From Mesobacillus subterraneus (GTDB taxonomy: Bacteria > Bacillota > Bacilli > Bacillales > Cytobacillaceae): DNA of 64,000 nucleotides. The DNA lies in NCBI RefSeq assembly GCF_023715485.1, contig NZ_JAMBOF010000001.1:434001-498000 (forward strand), in the 5' to 3' direction. The notes under the pieces are model-generated. The model ran no database searches and was not told where the DNA came from. It saw only the letters and a list, made by a program, of their open reading frames with translations. Below are positions 26,032 to 34,266 of this stretch, one piece after another; within the stretch, counting starts at the first letter, position 1; each line of letters opens with the position of its first letter. The translations under genes and the position numbers were made by a program.

Positions 26032-26976
26032 ATGGGTTGGAATGAGAAGCTCAATTTATTAAAAATGGAAATTAGCAAGAATGTAATCGGCCGCGATCAT
26101 GAAGTGGAGATGATGGTCATTTCTCTTTTAAATAATGGCCATATCCTTATGGAAAGCGTACCCGGGACAGGTAAGACCTTGCTCGCTAAAACTTTTGCGG
26201 GTGTAATCAGCGGGCAGTTTTCCAGGATTCAATTTACACCTGATGTACTGCCAAGCGATATTACGGGTATTCAGTTTTTTAATCCGAAACTTCAGGAGTT
26301 TGAATTAAAACCAGGACCAATCGTAACGAATATTCTGTTAGCTGATGAGATAAATCGTGCAACGCCACGTACTCAGTCCAGCTTGCTTGAAGCAATGGAG
26401 GAGCACCAGGTTACGATTGACGGCCACACTATCCAGCTGAAATCTCCTTTTCTTGTAATTGCAACACAAAACCCGGTTGAATCACAGCAAGGTACATTTC
26501 AGCTGCCTGTGGCGCAAATGGACCGCTTCTTTATTAAGCTTTCACTTGGTTATCCGGATTTAAATGAAGAAAGCGAAATGATCCGTAAACATAGATTTGG
26601 TTCTTCAAGGGCAGAAATTAACCCTGTCTTGAATGAAGAGGATATCCACGAGTTAAAGAGGGAGCTTGAAAATGTGAAGCTTTCTGAGGTTGTCGAGCAG
26701 TACCTGCTTCAAATCACCAGGGAAACCAGGAATCATCCGTCCATTGAACTCGGAGTCAGTCCTCGAGGCACTCTGGCATTGGTGAAGGCAGCCCAGGGGA
26801 GGGCCCTCGTTAATGGCAGGAGTTATGTGATTCCTAATGATGTCAAAGAAATGGCGCCTTTCGTATTAGGCCACAGGATTTATTTATCTGCTGAGGCTTC
26901 ATTAACATCTACGCCTGAAAAAGTAGTTAAGGATTTGCTGGAATCAATTCCACTCCCGGTGGAAGTTGAGGTTTAA
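26032..26976 (+). CDS. MoxR family AAA ATPase
   Basis: AAA+ ATPase of 314 residues. It shows Walker A SVPGTGKTLLAKTFA (about residues 46-60), LPSDITGIQFFNP, Walker B NILLADEINRATPRTQSSLLEAMEEHQV, sensor 1 VIATQNPVES, and sensor 2 in GVSPRGTLALVKAAQ. MoxR proteins act as chaperone-like ATPases with DUF58 partners. ATG 26032 is preferred to the in-frame ATG 26011 since AGGGGGA lies between the two. It is the first gene of a three-gene operon with DUF58 and DUF4129 genes. Confidence 0.92.
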   Translation: MGWNEKLNLLKMEISKNVIGRDHEVEMMVISLLNNGHILMESVPGTGKTLLAKTFAGVISGQFSRIQFTPDVLPSDITGIQFFNPKLQEFELKPGPIVTNILLADEINRATPRTQSSLLEAMEEHQVTIDGHTIQLKSPFLVIATQNPVESQQGTFQLPVAQMDRFFIKLSLGYPDLNEESEMIRKHRFGSSRAEINPVLNEEDIHELKRELENVKLSEVVEQYLLQITRETRNHPSIELGVSPRGTLALVKAAQGRALVNGRSYVIPNDVKEMAPFVLGHRIYLSAEASLTSTPEKVVKDLLESIPLPVEVEV

Positions 26977-26980
26977 GGCT

Positions 26981-28180
26981 ATGCAGTGGAAAAAAGTAAT
27001 CATAGAGGACCGCTTTCTATCCATCCTGTCCTTTCTCGGCATTCTATTGCTTATCGCCAGCTTTTATATCAATTCATGGCTGATTTTTGGTTCCGGGCTG
27101 ATGGTTATTTTGATTGCGGCTGGTAATAGCTATTATTTAACACACATAGGCGAAGGACTTTTGTTTGAGAACATCCGTGAAAGGAACCGTTTTTTTATTG
27201 GTGATCAAGGGGAGTGGTCACTAAAGTTTGCGAATTATGGACTGCCGATCATGAAGGGGAATTTAACCATTTATTTTGATGATGCAGTCACGCCTGCTTT
27301 TGGGGAATTTCACATCCATCAGTCAAAGGTCGATGTCTATGTTCCTTTTTCCCTTAGCCAAAAGGAAAAAATCAATATTAAAATTCCCTTTACTGCTGAT
27401 AAGCGGGGTATGTCAAGGATCAGGAAGCTGGAGCTTCATATTCCGCATTTTTTCGGCTTTGGTGATACGATTCTCGAGTTTAAGGATTTTATCAACATTG
27501 AAGCACTAGTATATCCCCGGACGATAAATGTCCGGAACATTGATAAACATAAATCCCTGAGGCCAGGCAGCAGCCCATCACTATTTTCAGTTTTTGAGGA
27601 TAATATGGGGCCGGTAGGAACAAGGGATTATCTGCCGGCCGACAGTTTCAACAGGATCAATTGGAAAGCAAGTGCAAGAAGAATGACCTTGCAAACAAAG
27701 GAATTTGAAAGGATCACAGAGTCAGGTGCCGTATTTTTTGTTAATGTAACGGATGGTTTCTCTGTCACCGCTAAACTTGAATTCCTGATGAGCAGCATAG
27801 CAGAGATGGCATATTTCTTTCAGCGGGCTAATATTCCTTTTTCACTTTGTATGAATATCAGGTCCGCGGGCACAACGCCTTTTACTTATATTCCATTAGG
27901 TACTGGCAAGGACCATCTGCAAAAACTTCTTGATATCCTGGCGATAGCAGATTACCATTCGCCTACAATTCCGTATGAAAAGATGCTGTTTTTTTATAAG
28001 AGGCATTTGCCTTCAGCACCGACAATGATGCATGCTGGCGACCGTACTGCAGGTGCGGATCTTTACTTCCGGGATTTCGGGAGAGATGGACTGCAGCTTC
28101 TTGAACTGCAAAAGCATGAAGAAGACGCCTTCCTCGAACCTTTGAAATTATCTAAAAAGGAAGTGGCGGTCAATGAATAA
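26981..28180 (+). CDS. DUF58 domain-containing protein
   Basis: Protein of 399 residues with two N-terminal TM helices (about 13-55), a beta-rich middle, and a DUF58 domain (about 190-330) marked by PGSSPSLFSVFEDN and VGTRDYLPADSFNRINWKASAR. DUF58 proteins are von Willebrand-A-like partners of MoxR ATPases. ATG 26981 follows the moxR stop within a few bases; a TTG at 26966 is another possible start. It overlaps the next gene by eight bases. Confidence 0.9.
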   Translation: MQWKKVIIEDRFLSILSFLGILLLIASFYINSWLIFGSGLMVILIAAGNSYYLTHIGEGLLFENIRERNRFFIGDQGEWSLKFANYGLPIMKGNLTIYFDDAVTPAFGEFHIHQSKVDVYVPFSLSQKEKINIKIPFTADKRGMSRIRKLELHIPHFFGFGDTILEFKDFINIEALVYPRTINVRNIDKHKSLRPGSSPSLFSVFEDNMGPVGTRDYLPADSFNRINWKASARRMTLQTKEFERITESGAVFFVNVTDGFSVTAKLEFLMSSIAEMAYFFQRANIPFSLCMNIRSAGTTPFTYIPLGTGKDHLQKLLDILAIADYHSPTIPYEKMLFFYKRHLPSAPTMMHAGDRTAGADLYFRDFGRDGLQLLELQKHEEDAFLEPLKLSKKEVAVNE

Positions 28181-29429
28181 TCATGTCTTGAATGTGTTTT
28201 TTCGATTTTATATAGAATGGACCTTTGCGAGCCTGATTCTATTAATGCTGCACTTGTTATCGACCCAGCATATGCCATTGCTTTCCACCATGGGAATTTC
28301 TGCGAGCGCATCATTATTGTTTGCTTTTTTATTAGAGAAGAAAGGGAATATTGCGAAGCTGTGGTATTTACTTGTTGTAATGCCGATGATTTTCGTTGCT
28401 GGCTTTTTGGCTGGCCTTCAGCTTTTCTACGTTAGTGGCATCGCATTGTTTGTTTTTTGGAGAACGCTTAACTTTCATCAAGACTCTACGAGCAATTCTG
28501 AAAGCGTCTGGCTTGTTTTGACTTTTCTTGTTGGCTTGTTCCTTTCACCGCTTGCATCCTTTTATGGCAGCACTTACTTAATTCAAATAGCATTCCTGCT
28601 GACTTTTCAACTGTTTTTTATCGTCTTGGGGCAATTTTTTATAAAATGGGTTGACATTGATCTTGTCACAAAACGAAAATTCGCCATAGACTTTGGAAAG
28701 CTGCTCGGTATTGCCATTACAATCGTATTAATAATTACGTTCGGCAGAAATATCCTCAAAGATATCTTCTTTTACATTTTGCAGGGGATAGGTTTGATTC
28801 TTTCGATTGTACTTTATCCTTTTTTTGCCTGGATTGACTCACCGGCAATAAGAGAAAGAGCAAGTAAGCTTTCAGTACAGCGGAAGCCTGAAAATAGAGA
28901 TGATTTTCAGATTGAGACAGCACAGCAAATTTTCGATCCTGCCCTTTGGGGCCCAATCGTCTTTGCTATGATCGGAGTAGTTATTTTCTATTTTATCTAT
29001 AAAAAAACGAATTTGTTTAACAAAAAGCAGGAGGTGACGGTATCGCCAAGCGGCTATATCACTTCAAGCTCACTTAACGGCTCAAAGTCCAGAAATCAAA
29101 TTTATAAGAGACGGACAGGTATTCCGTCGAACCAAATCCGCAAGGAAATTTTCCAGCTCGAAAAATTCGCCCAGAAAAAGGAGCTTGGCAGGTTCAGCCA
29201 TGAAGCATTCAATGATTGGCTAGACAGGCTTGGTGTCCAATATGAAGACCGGACAATCCAGACATACCACAAGGTCAGATATGGCGGAAATGAAGAATAT
29301 GAAGTGGAAGCCTGGTTCAATGAGGATATTAAAAGTATAAAAAAGCAGTTATCAATCCTGCAAAAAAAACGTAAAGAAGAGAGCAACCCCGGCTTGAAAG
29401 ATGTCCTGAAAAATGTTTTTAAAGGGTAA
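28173..29429 (+). CDS. Membrane protein with C-terminal DUF4129-like domain
   Basis: Protein of 418 residues: about seven TM helices in residues 1-225, another TM at about 250-272, then a cytoplasmic tail with RTGIPSNQIRKEIFQLEKFA and FSHEAFNDWLDRLGVQYEDR, a DUF4129-type end. In many Bacillaceae the third gene of this locus is a membrane transglutaminase with DUF4129; here no transglutaminase Cys-His-Asp triad is visible, only the membrane part and the tail. It probably works with the MoxR-DUF58 pair in the envelope. Confidence 0.75.
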   Translation: MNNHVLNVFFRFYIEWTFASLILLMLHLLSTQHMPLLSTMGISASASLLFAFLLEKKGNIAKLWYLLVVMPMIFVAGFLAGLQLFYVSGIALFVFWRTLNFHQDSTSNSESVWLVLTFLVGLFLSPLASFYGSTYLIQIAFLLTFQLFFIVLGQFFIKWVDIDLVTKRKFAIDFGKLLGIAITIVLIITFGRNILKDIFFYILQGIGLILSIVLYPFFAWIDSPAIRERASKLSVQRKPENRDDFQIETAQQIFDPALWGPIVFAMIGVVIFYFIYKKTNLFNKKQEVTVSPSGYITSSSLNGSKSRNQIYKRRTGIPSNQIRKEIFQLEKFAQKKELGRFSHEAFNDWLDRLGVQYEDRTIQTYHKVRYGGNEEYEVEAWFNEDIKSIKKQLSILQKKRKEESNPGLKDVLKNVFKG

Positions 29430-29534
29430 TCCGGCTAATTTTGCCCGATCAAAAGTTAAGAGGATATTTTAATGAGCAAAAATTTAAGTACAACATTTCA
29501 GCGAGTAAAAGATAGTTCGAGTCACTTGTCACAA

Positions 29535-29564
29535 TTTTGATAAAATGAAAACGTTTTATCAAAA
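29535..29564. repeat. 11-bp perfect inverted repeat with cre-like core
   Basis: TTTTGATAAAA (29535-29545) and TTTTATCAAAA (29554-29564) flank TGAAAACG. On the plus strand it is followed by A residues; on the minus strand no T run follows the far arm. So it is a poor terminator and could be an operator. Confidence 0.5.
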
Positions 29565-29573
29565 AAAATGGCC

Positions 29574-29600
29574 AAAACCTTAAAAAAACAAGGTTTTTTC
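29574..29600 (+). terminator. Terminator of the moxR-DUF58-DUF4129 operon
   Basis: AAAACCTT pairs with AAGGTTTT around eight bases, followed by TTC. The stem is weak in GC but followed by T residues. It lies 145 bases after the last stop codon. Confidence 0.6.
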
Positions 29601-29831
29601 GTTGTCTAAGCCTATGCAAAATGCTATCCTTTTGTGTGGGATGCCAGTCGATATTCCTGAGGGAATGATTGGAAATAATATATGGTGTGAAAGAACAATA
29701 CAAATGGGTAAAATACAAGTATCATTTTAGCTAGGCCTGAATTTTGACCTTTCGCTGAATTGAGCCATTTAGTTTGGAAGGCATCATGTATGGTCATCTT
29801 AATCATCTATTAAAAAGGAGAATGATATAAT

Positions 29832-30098
29832 ATGGTACAAAAACAATTCAAGGTTGTTGCTGAAACTGGAATCCACGCTCGCCCTGCTACGATGCTTGTA
29901 CAGGCTGCAAGCAAGTTCGATTCAGAAATCCACTTAGAATATAAAGAAAAAAAGGTTAACCTTAAATCAATCATGGGTGTAATGTCATTAGGAATCGGCC
30001 AGGGAGCAGATGTCACAATCTTCGCTGAAGGAAGCGACGAGCAAGATGCTCTTAACACACTAGAAGAAGCTCTAAAAAAAGAAGGTTTAGCTGAATAA
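29832..30098 (+). CDS. ptsH: Phosphocarrier protein HPr
   Basis: HPr of 88 residues, the phosphate shuttle of the sugar phosphotransferase system. The active-site His15 lies in [12 protein letters not shown] and the regulatory Ser46 in [15 protein letters not shown], so it can be phosphorylated by Enzyme I and by HPr kinase and serve as CcpA co-repressor. The RBS AAAAGGAG precedes ATG 29832. The TAA stop shares its last base with the ATG of ptsI. Confidence 0.97.
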   Translation: MVQKQFKVVAETGIHARPATMLVQAASKFDSEIHLEYKEKKVNLKSIMGVMSLGIGQGADVTIFAEGSDEQDALNTLEEALKKEGLAE

Positions 30099-31813
30099 TG
30101 GGCTTTCTTCAGGGAATTGCAGCTTCCAATGGCATTGCAATCGCAAAAGCCTACAAGCTGGTCGAACCGGATTTTTCTTTTGAAAAAAAGACAGTAGCTG
30201 CTCCTGCAGAGGAAGTAGCGCGTTTTCAATCTGCACTTCAAAAGTCAAAGCTTGAGCTTGAACAAATCCGTGACCATGCCGGAACTGCATTAGGTGTTGA
30301 TAAAGCAGCGATTTTTGATGCGCATCTTCTAGTTTTAAGTGACCCAGAGTTGATTTCACCCATCGAAGATAAAATCAATACTGAAAATGTAAATGCAGAA
30401 CATGCATTAAAAGAAACAGCTGATATGTTTATCGGTATGTTCGAGTCAATGGACAATGAATATATGAAAGAACGTGCAGCAGATATCCGCGATGTGACCA
30501 AACGAGTTCTGGCGCATTTGTTGGGAATTCAAATCCCTAACCCAAGCATGATCGCTGAAGAGGTGGTCATCGTGGCCGAGGATTTGACTCCATCAGATAC
30601 TGCACAGCTAAACCGTCAATTTGTAAAAGGTTTTACTACAAACATTGGCGGACGGACTTCCCATTCCGCAATCATGGCCCGTTCGATGGAAATCCCTGCT
30701 GTCGTTGGAACGAAGGCAGCTACTGAAGAAATCCACAACGGCGACATCGTCGTTGTGGACGGTTTGAAGGGTGAAGTACATTTCAACCCTACTCCAGAAG
30801 TGCTGGAAGTCTATAAAAAGACTCAGGAAGACTTTGTAAAACAAAAAGCTGAATGGGCTAAGTTAGTTAATGAAAAATCGGTTACTGCTGATGGACACCA
30901 TGTCGAGCTTGCGGCAAATATAGGCACGCCTAAGGATTTAAAAGGTGTAGTTGAAAATGGCGGCGAGGGAATTGGCCTTTACCGCACAGAGTTCCTGTAT
31001 ATGGACAGGGACCAGCTTCCTACCGAAGAGGAACAATTTACAGCATACAAGGCAGTTCTTGAAGGAATGGCAGGGAAGCCTGTCGTTGTCCGGACATTGG
31101 ATATCGGCGGCGATAAAGAACTTCCATACTTAAATCTGCCTAAAGAAATGAATCCCTTCCTTGGCTTCCGGGCGATTCGCCTTTGCCTTGAGGAACAGGA
31201 CATTTTCCGCACGCAGCTTCGCGCTCTTTTACGTGCAAGTGTTCATGGTAACTTGAAAGTCATGTTCCCGATGATCGCAACATTGGTTGAATTCAGAGAA
31301 GCAAAAGCAATGCTTGAAGAGGAAAAAGCGAAATTAGTAAACGAAGGCGTCCAGGTTGCTGATCACATCGAGCTCGGCATCATGGTAGAAATCCCTTCAA
31401 CTGCAGTCCTTGCAGACCAGTTTGCTAAGGAAGTGGATTTCTTCAGCATCGGCACAAATGACCTGATTCAATACACGATGGCGGCTGACAGAATGAACCA
31501 GCAGGTATCTTACTTGTACCAGCCTTACAATCCATCCATTCTTCGTCTTGTGAAAATGGTGATCGATGCTGCCCATAAAGAAGGTAAATGGGCTGGCATG
31601 TGCGGAGAAATGGCAGGGGACGAAACGGCGATTCCAATCTTGCTTGGTTTAGGCCTCGATGAGTTCTCAATGAGTGCTTCTTCAATCCTTAAAGCACGTT
31701 CTCTCATCAGGAACTTAAATAAGTCCGATATGGAAAAGCTTGCTTCAACAGTGGTTAATATGAGCACAACCGAAGAAGTTGTAGAAGCAGTAAACCAGGC
31801 TTTGTCTTTGTAA
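30098..31813 (+). CDS. ptsI: PTS Enzyme I, phosphoenolpyruvate-protein phosphotransferase
   Basis: Enzyme I of 571 residues that transfers phosphate from PEP to HPr. The active-site His lies in [21 protein letters not shown] (about residues 184-204). The PEP-binding barrel shows [40 protein letters not shown] and the catalytic Cys in [10 protein letters not shown]. No ptsG lies upstream, unlike B. subtilis. A strong terminator follows after about 110 bases. Confidence 0.97.
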   Translation: MGFLQGIAASNGIAIAKAYKLVEPDFSFEKKTVAAPAEEVARFQSALQKSKLELEQIRDHAGTALGVDKAAIFDAHLLVLSDPELISPIEDKINTENVNAEHALKETADMFIGMFESMDNEYMKERAADIRDVTKRVLAHLLGIQIPNPSMIAEEVVIVAEDLTPSDTAQLNRQFVKGFTTNIGGRTSHSAIMARSMEIPAVVGTKAATEEIHNGDIVVVDGLKGEVHFNPTPEVLEVYKKTQEDFVKQKAEWAKLVNEKSVTADGHHVELAANIGTPKDLKGVVENGGEGIGLYRTEFLYMDRDQLPTEEEQFTAYKAVLEGMAGKPVVVRTLDIGGDKELPYLNLPKEMNPFLGFRAIRLCLEEQDIFRTQLRALLRASVHGNLKVMFPMIATLVEFREAKAMLEEEKAKLVNEGVQVADHIELGIMVEIPSTAVLADQFAKEVDFFSIGTNDLIQYTMAADRMNQQVSYLYQPYNPSILRLVKMVIDAAHKEGKWAGMCGEMAGDETAIPILLGLGLDEFSMSASSILKARSLIRNLNKSDMEKLASTVVNMSTTEEVVEAVNQALSL

Positions 31814-31923
31814 CATAAATGTAATATAAAAAATGTTTTACCCTATAGATGGCGGGTATATATGAATAAGCACTTTGGTTAGACTGAAAGTAAGCTAATC
31901 ATTCTCATTTTCCCCCAGATTTG

Positions 31924-31952
31924 GCCGGCTGTTAATCAGCCGGCATTTTTTT
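31924..31952 (+). terminator. Terminator of ptsHI
   Basis: GCCGGCTG pairs with CAGCCGGC around TTAAT, followed by A and seven T residues. Confidence 0.93.
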
Positions 31953-31980
31953 GTGGATTTTTTGTATGTGGCAACCGGTC

Positions 31981-32136
31981 TGCTCCCGAAACCGAGGGAG
32001 AGTCGAGAATTCGGTCGAAGCCAAAGGCGTTCTGCTCCCGAAATTGAAGGAGAGACTGAAATTAGGTCGCAGCCAAAGGCGTTTTACTCCCGAAAACGAG
32101 GGAGATTCAGAAATTCGGTCGCAATCAGTGGGAGCA
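31981..32136. repeat. Three tandem 52-bp units
   Basis: Units start at 31981, 32033 and 32085. Each begins T(G/A)CTCCCGAAA, then a run that can fold as CTCCC with GGGAG (in unit 2 CTCC with GGAG), then a GGTCG-A motif with CCAAAGGCGT at the end of the first two. The third unit is degraded at its right end. The constant 52-base period shows tandem duplication. Confidence 0.85.
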
Positions 32137-32215
32137 CAAACCAGTCAACACATCCCAAAAAAATTATGAGGATAGAAAAACAAGTTTTACAAAAATATGA
32201 CAGTATTGGCAGTTT

Positions 32216-32881
32216 CTAACGTTTAAATGGATTCTTCCACTCCATAAGCATTCCATAATTCAATGATTCCTCGTCCTCAAGGTAATTTGCCACCGGTCTT
32301 ACCGGTGTACGGCCGCAGCGTAGCAAAAATGAAACGACTGGATCCTTTAATTCTCCTTCGAGTACCTTTTCTGCATACTGTTCAATAGACAGGTCTGCCG
32401 AGTAGAGGTGGTATCCTGGCATCCGGCCTCCTCCCAATAGCCTTTCAAGTCCTAAGTGGACGACTGTCTCGTACATGGACTGCATCATCCATTTACCGAG
32501 CCCAAGCTTGCGGTAAGACGGGCTAATGCATATATCGACGATGTACAAAGTATTGCCATTAGGGTCGTGATTCCGGATATAGCCATTATCGGTGATCTCT
32601 GCCCAGGAATGATTTTCATCCCCATCGTCTATCTTCACAGTTAAGCCCGTAATGGAACCAGCAATCCTTCCTTCGATTTCTACACAGAGTGCCCCTTCAG
32701 GGAACAATGTAATATGGTTCGTCAGTTGTTCTGTATTCCACCAAAGCTCCTCAGGAAACGGAGGAGGGAAGGCCTCTTGCTGTACACGGATCAAATGGTT
32801 AAAATCATCCTTGCCATAATTCCTGATAATTGCTTTTACTGGAGTGGAATTCTCAAAAACATATAATTCTTTATAATACAT
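32216..32881 (-). CDS. ykwB: GNAT family N-acetyltransferase, YkwB-like
   Basis: Protein of 221 residues with a GNAT fold. The acetyl-CoA loop is ISPSYRKLGLGKWMMQSMYE (about residues 133-152), preceded by the strand TLYIVDI. A GGGRMPGYH segment follows, as in YkwB-type proteins. The acceptor substrate is unknown. The start is ATG 32881 with GAGG upstream. It lies between ptsI and ykwC, as ykwB does in B. subtilis, which supports the symbol. Confidence 0.82.
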   Translation of the reverse strand: MYYKELYVFENSTPVKAIIRNYGKDDFNHLIRVQQEAFPPPFPEELWWNTEQLTNHITLFPEGALCVEIEGRIAGSITGLTVKIDDGDENHSWAEITDNGYIRNHDPNGNTLYIVDICISPSYRKLGLGKWMMQSMYETVVHLGLERLLGGGRMPGYHLYSADLSIEQYAEKVLEGELKDPVVSFLLRCGRTPVRPVANYLEDEESLNYGMLMEWKNPFKR

Positions 32882-33029
32882 TTGCGCACCTCAAATTTTT
32901 ATCCTTTAGCCAAAGTATAAGAAGAATGGTCCTTAAAGGCAATCTAAGTGAAAAAATTCAAAAACAAGGTTTCAACCTACAACAAATAGGGTAAAACATA
33001 GAGCGCATAAAATTGCAGATCGTTCTGGG

Positions 33030-33058
33030 AGGCCGAAGATAAATTCTTCGGCCTTTTT
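33030..33058 (+). terminator. Orphan terminator or attenuator upstream of ykwC
   Basis: AGGCCGAAGA pairs with TCTTCGGCCT around TAAAT, followed by T residues on the plus strand. No rightward gene precedes it in the 148-base gap from ykwB. It could end a short RNA or attenuate a ykwC leader. Confidence 0.72.
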
Positions 33059-33110
33059 CATGTACAGTGTTAAAATAAAACTAAAATATATTTGGAAAGA
33101 AGGAGTACAT

Positions 33111-33989
33111 ATGCTTTCTAAAGAAGACACGGTGATTGGCTTCATCGGAACAGGTGTTATGGGAAAAAGCATGGCAGGACATCTGCTCGATGCTGGCTAT
33201 CAGCTGACGGTCTATACTAGAACAAAGGAAAAGGCTTCAGAACTAATTGAAAAAGGGGCTGTCTGGTCAGATTCTCCTCGCCAGGTTGCCCAGAAAGCGG
33301 ATGTGATTTTTACAATCGTTGGTTATCCATCAGACGTGGAGGAAGTGTATCTTGGTGAGGACGGTCTCGTTGCCAATGGCAAGGAAGGTAGTTATTTAAT
33401 TGATATGACCACCTCAACTCCCTCCCTTGCCAAAAAGATTTATGAACAGGCAAAAGAGAAAGGCATTCATGCAATTGATGCCCCTGTTTCTGGCGGAGAT
33501 GTCGGAGCCCGCGAAGCAAGGCTGGCGATCATGGTTGGAGGAGATAATGATTCATTTCTGCAAGTGGAACCGCTCCTGAATATACTAGGCACAAATATTG
33601 TATACCAGGGTGATGCAGGTGCAGGCCAGCATACGAAAATGTGCAACCAGATTGCAATTGCCTCAAACATGATAGGAGTATGCGAGGCCATCATCTATGC
33701 CGAAAAAGCCGGCCTTGATCCAGAAACTGTTTTGAAGAGCATATCGACAGGTGCAGCAGGCAGTTGGTCACTGTCCAACCTGGCACCGCGCATGATCAAT
33801 GGAAATTTCGAGCCTGGATTCTATATCAAACATTTTATTAAGGACATGAAAATTGCCCTAGACGAAGCCGAGCGGATGGATATGGACGTGCCAGGGCTTT
33901 CAATGGCATTGTCATTGTATGAGCAGCTTGCTGAAAAAGGTGAAGAAAACAGCGGTACTCAGGCATTGTATAAGTACTGGAAACAATGA
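33111..33989 (+). CDS. ykwC: NAD(P)-dependent beta-hydroxyacid dehydrogenase, YkwC-like
   Basis: Oxidoreductase of 292 residues in the 3-hydroxyisobutyrate dehydrogenase family. It has the Rossmann motif GFIGTGVMGKSMAGHLLDAG (about residues 9-28), the substrate loop DAPVSGGDVGARE and the catalytic Lys in GAGQHTKMCNQ. The preferred substrate is unknown; relatives act on 3-hydroxyisobutyrate or tartronate semialdehyde. ATG 33111 follows AAGGAG by six bases; the frame is open 17 codons further upstream, but without RBS. A TAAAAT -10-like hexamer lies after the orphan terminator, suggesting its own promoter. Confidence 0.9.
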   Translation: MLSKEDTVIGFIGTGVMGKSMAGHLLDAGYQLTVYTRTKEKASELIEKGAVWSDSPRQVAQKADVIFTIVGYPSDVEEVYLGEDGLVANGKEGSYLIDMTTSTPSLAKKIYEQAKEKGIHAIDAPVSGGDVGAREARLAIMVGGDNDSFLQVEPLLNILGTNIVYQGDAGAGQHTKMCNQIAIASNMIGVCEAIIYAEKAGLDPETVLKSISTGAAGSWSLSNLAPRMINGNFEPGFYIKHFIKDMKIALDEAERMDMDVPGLSMALSLYEQLAEKGEENSGTQALYKYWKQ

Positions 33990-34052
33990 TAAAACTTTCT
34001 ATTCATAGCCTCCTCCCTAGGTAAAATACTAAAACAAAAGGAGGGGATTTCT

Positions 34053-34229
34053 ATGGCAAAAAGGACGAAAAAGAATGATCCACAGCAAAAGAATAAAAAA
34101 GGCTTCGATTCTGCAGTGATCGATTCTGAATTCTCCCATGAAATTGGAAGTGCAGCAACAAACAAGATTCACAAGGACAAAGCAAAGAAAGAAAAAGCTC
34201 CTAAGAATAACGGTAAATATAAAGGGTAA
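34053..34229 (+). CDS. Small basic hypothetical protein, 58 aa
   Basis: ORF of 58 codons with a strong RBS (AGGAGGGG, eight bases before the ATG). The protein is rich in Lys at both ends (MAKRTKKNDPQQKNKKGF and KDKAKKEKAPKNNGKYKG) with a neutral middle, SEFSHEIGSAATN. I do not recognise the family. Small Lys-rich proteins of this type are common in Bacillaceae spores, but nothing here proves that role. A terminator starts two bases after the stop. Confidence 0.75.
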   Translation: MAKRTKKNDPQQKNKKGFDSAVIDSEFSHEIGSAATNKIHKDKAKKEKAPKNNGKYKG

Positions 34230-34230
34230 A

Positions 34231-34262
34231 AAAAAGCCGTTCCTGTGGGGGAACGGCTTTTT
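34231..34262. terminator. Bidirectional terminator between the 58-aa gene and patA
   Basis: AAAAAGCCGTTCC pairs with GGAACGGCTTTTT around six bases; convergent genes end on each side. Confidence 0.92.
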
Positions 34263-34266
34263 AAAA

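Larger units (their letters stand above)
29430..29831. other. Intergenic region upstream of ptsH
   Basis: The 402 bases hold an 11-bp perfect inverted repeat (29535-29564), a likely terminator for the upstream operon (29574-29600), and the unassigned ptsH promoter. The stretch TGAAAACGTTTTAT in the first repeat resembles a CcpA cre site but ends in AT instead of CA. I found no ptsG-type antiterminator structure. Confidence 0.45.
31814..32215. other. Intergenic region after ptsI with terminator and tandem repeats
   Basis: The 402 bases hold the ptsI terminator (31924-31952), three 52-bp tandem repeat units (31981-32136), and about 80 bases up to the ykwB stop codon. Open frames cross the repeats but show only repeat-derived residues and are not taken as genes. 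Confidence 0.6.

Noticed and set aside
29546-29561. CcpA cre site upstream of ptsH
   Set aside because: The match fails at the final CA of the consensus and the core is explained by a longer inverted repeat; kept only as a weak possibility in the feature list.
31981-32136. Possible CRISPR array
   Set aside because: The 52-bp units are directly adjacent with no variable spacers, there are only three, and no cas gene is present.
31951-32219. Overlapping 72- and 88-codon open frames across the 52-bp repeats
   Set aside because: They run through a terminator T tract and repeat units, have no ribosome binding site, and their residues simply mirror the repeat.
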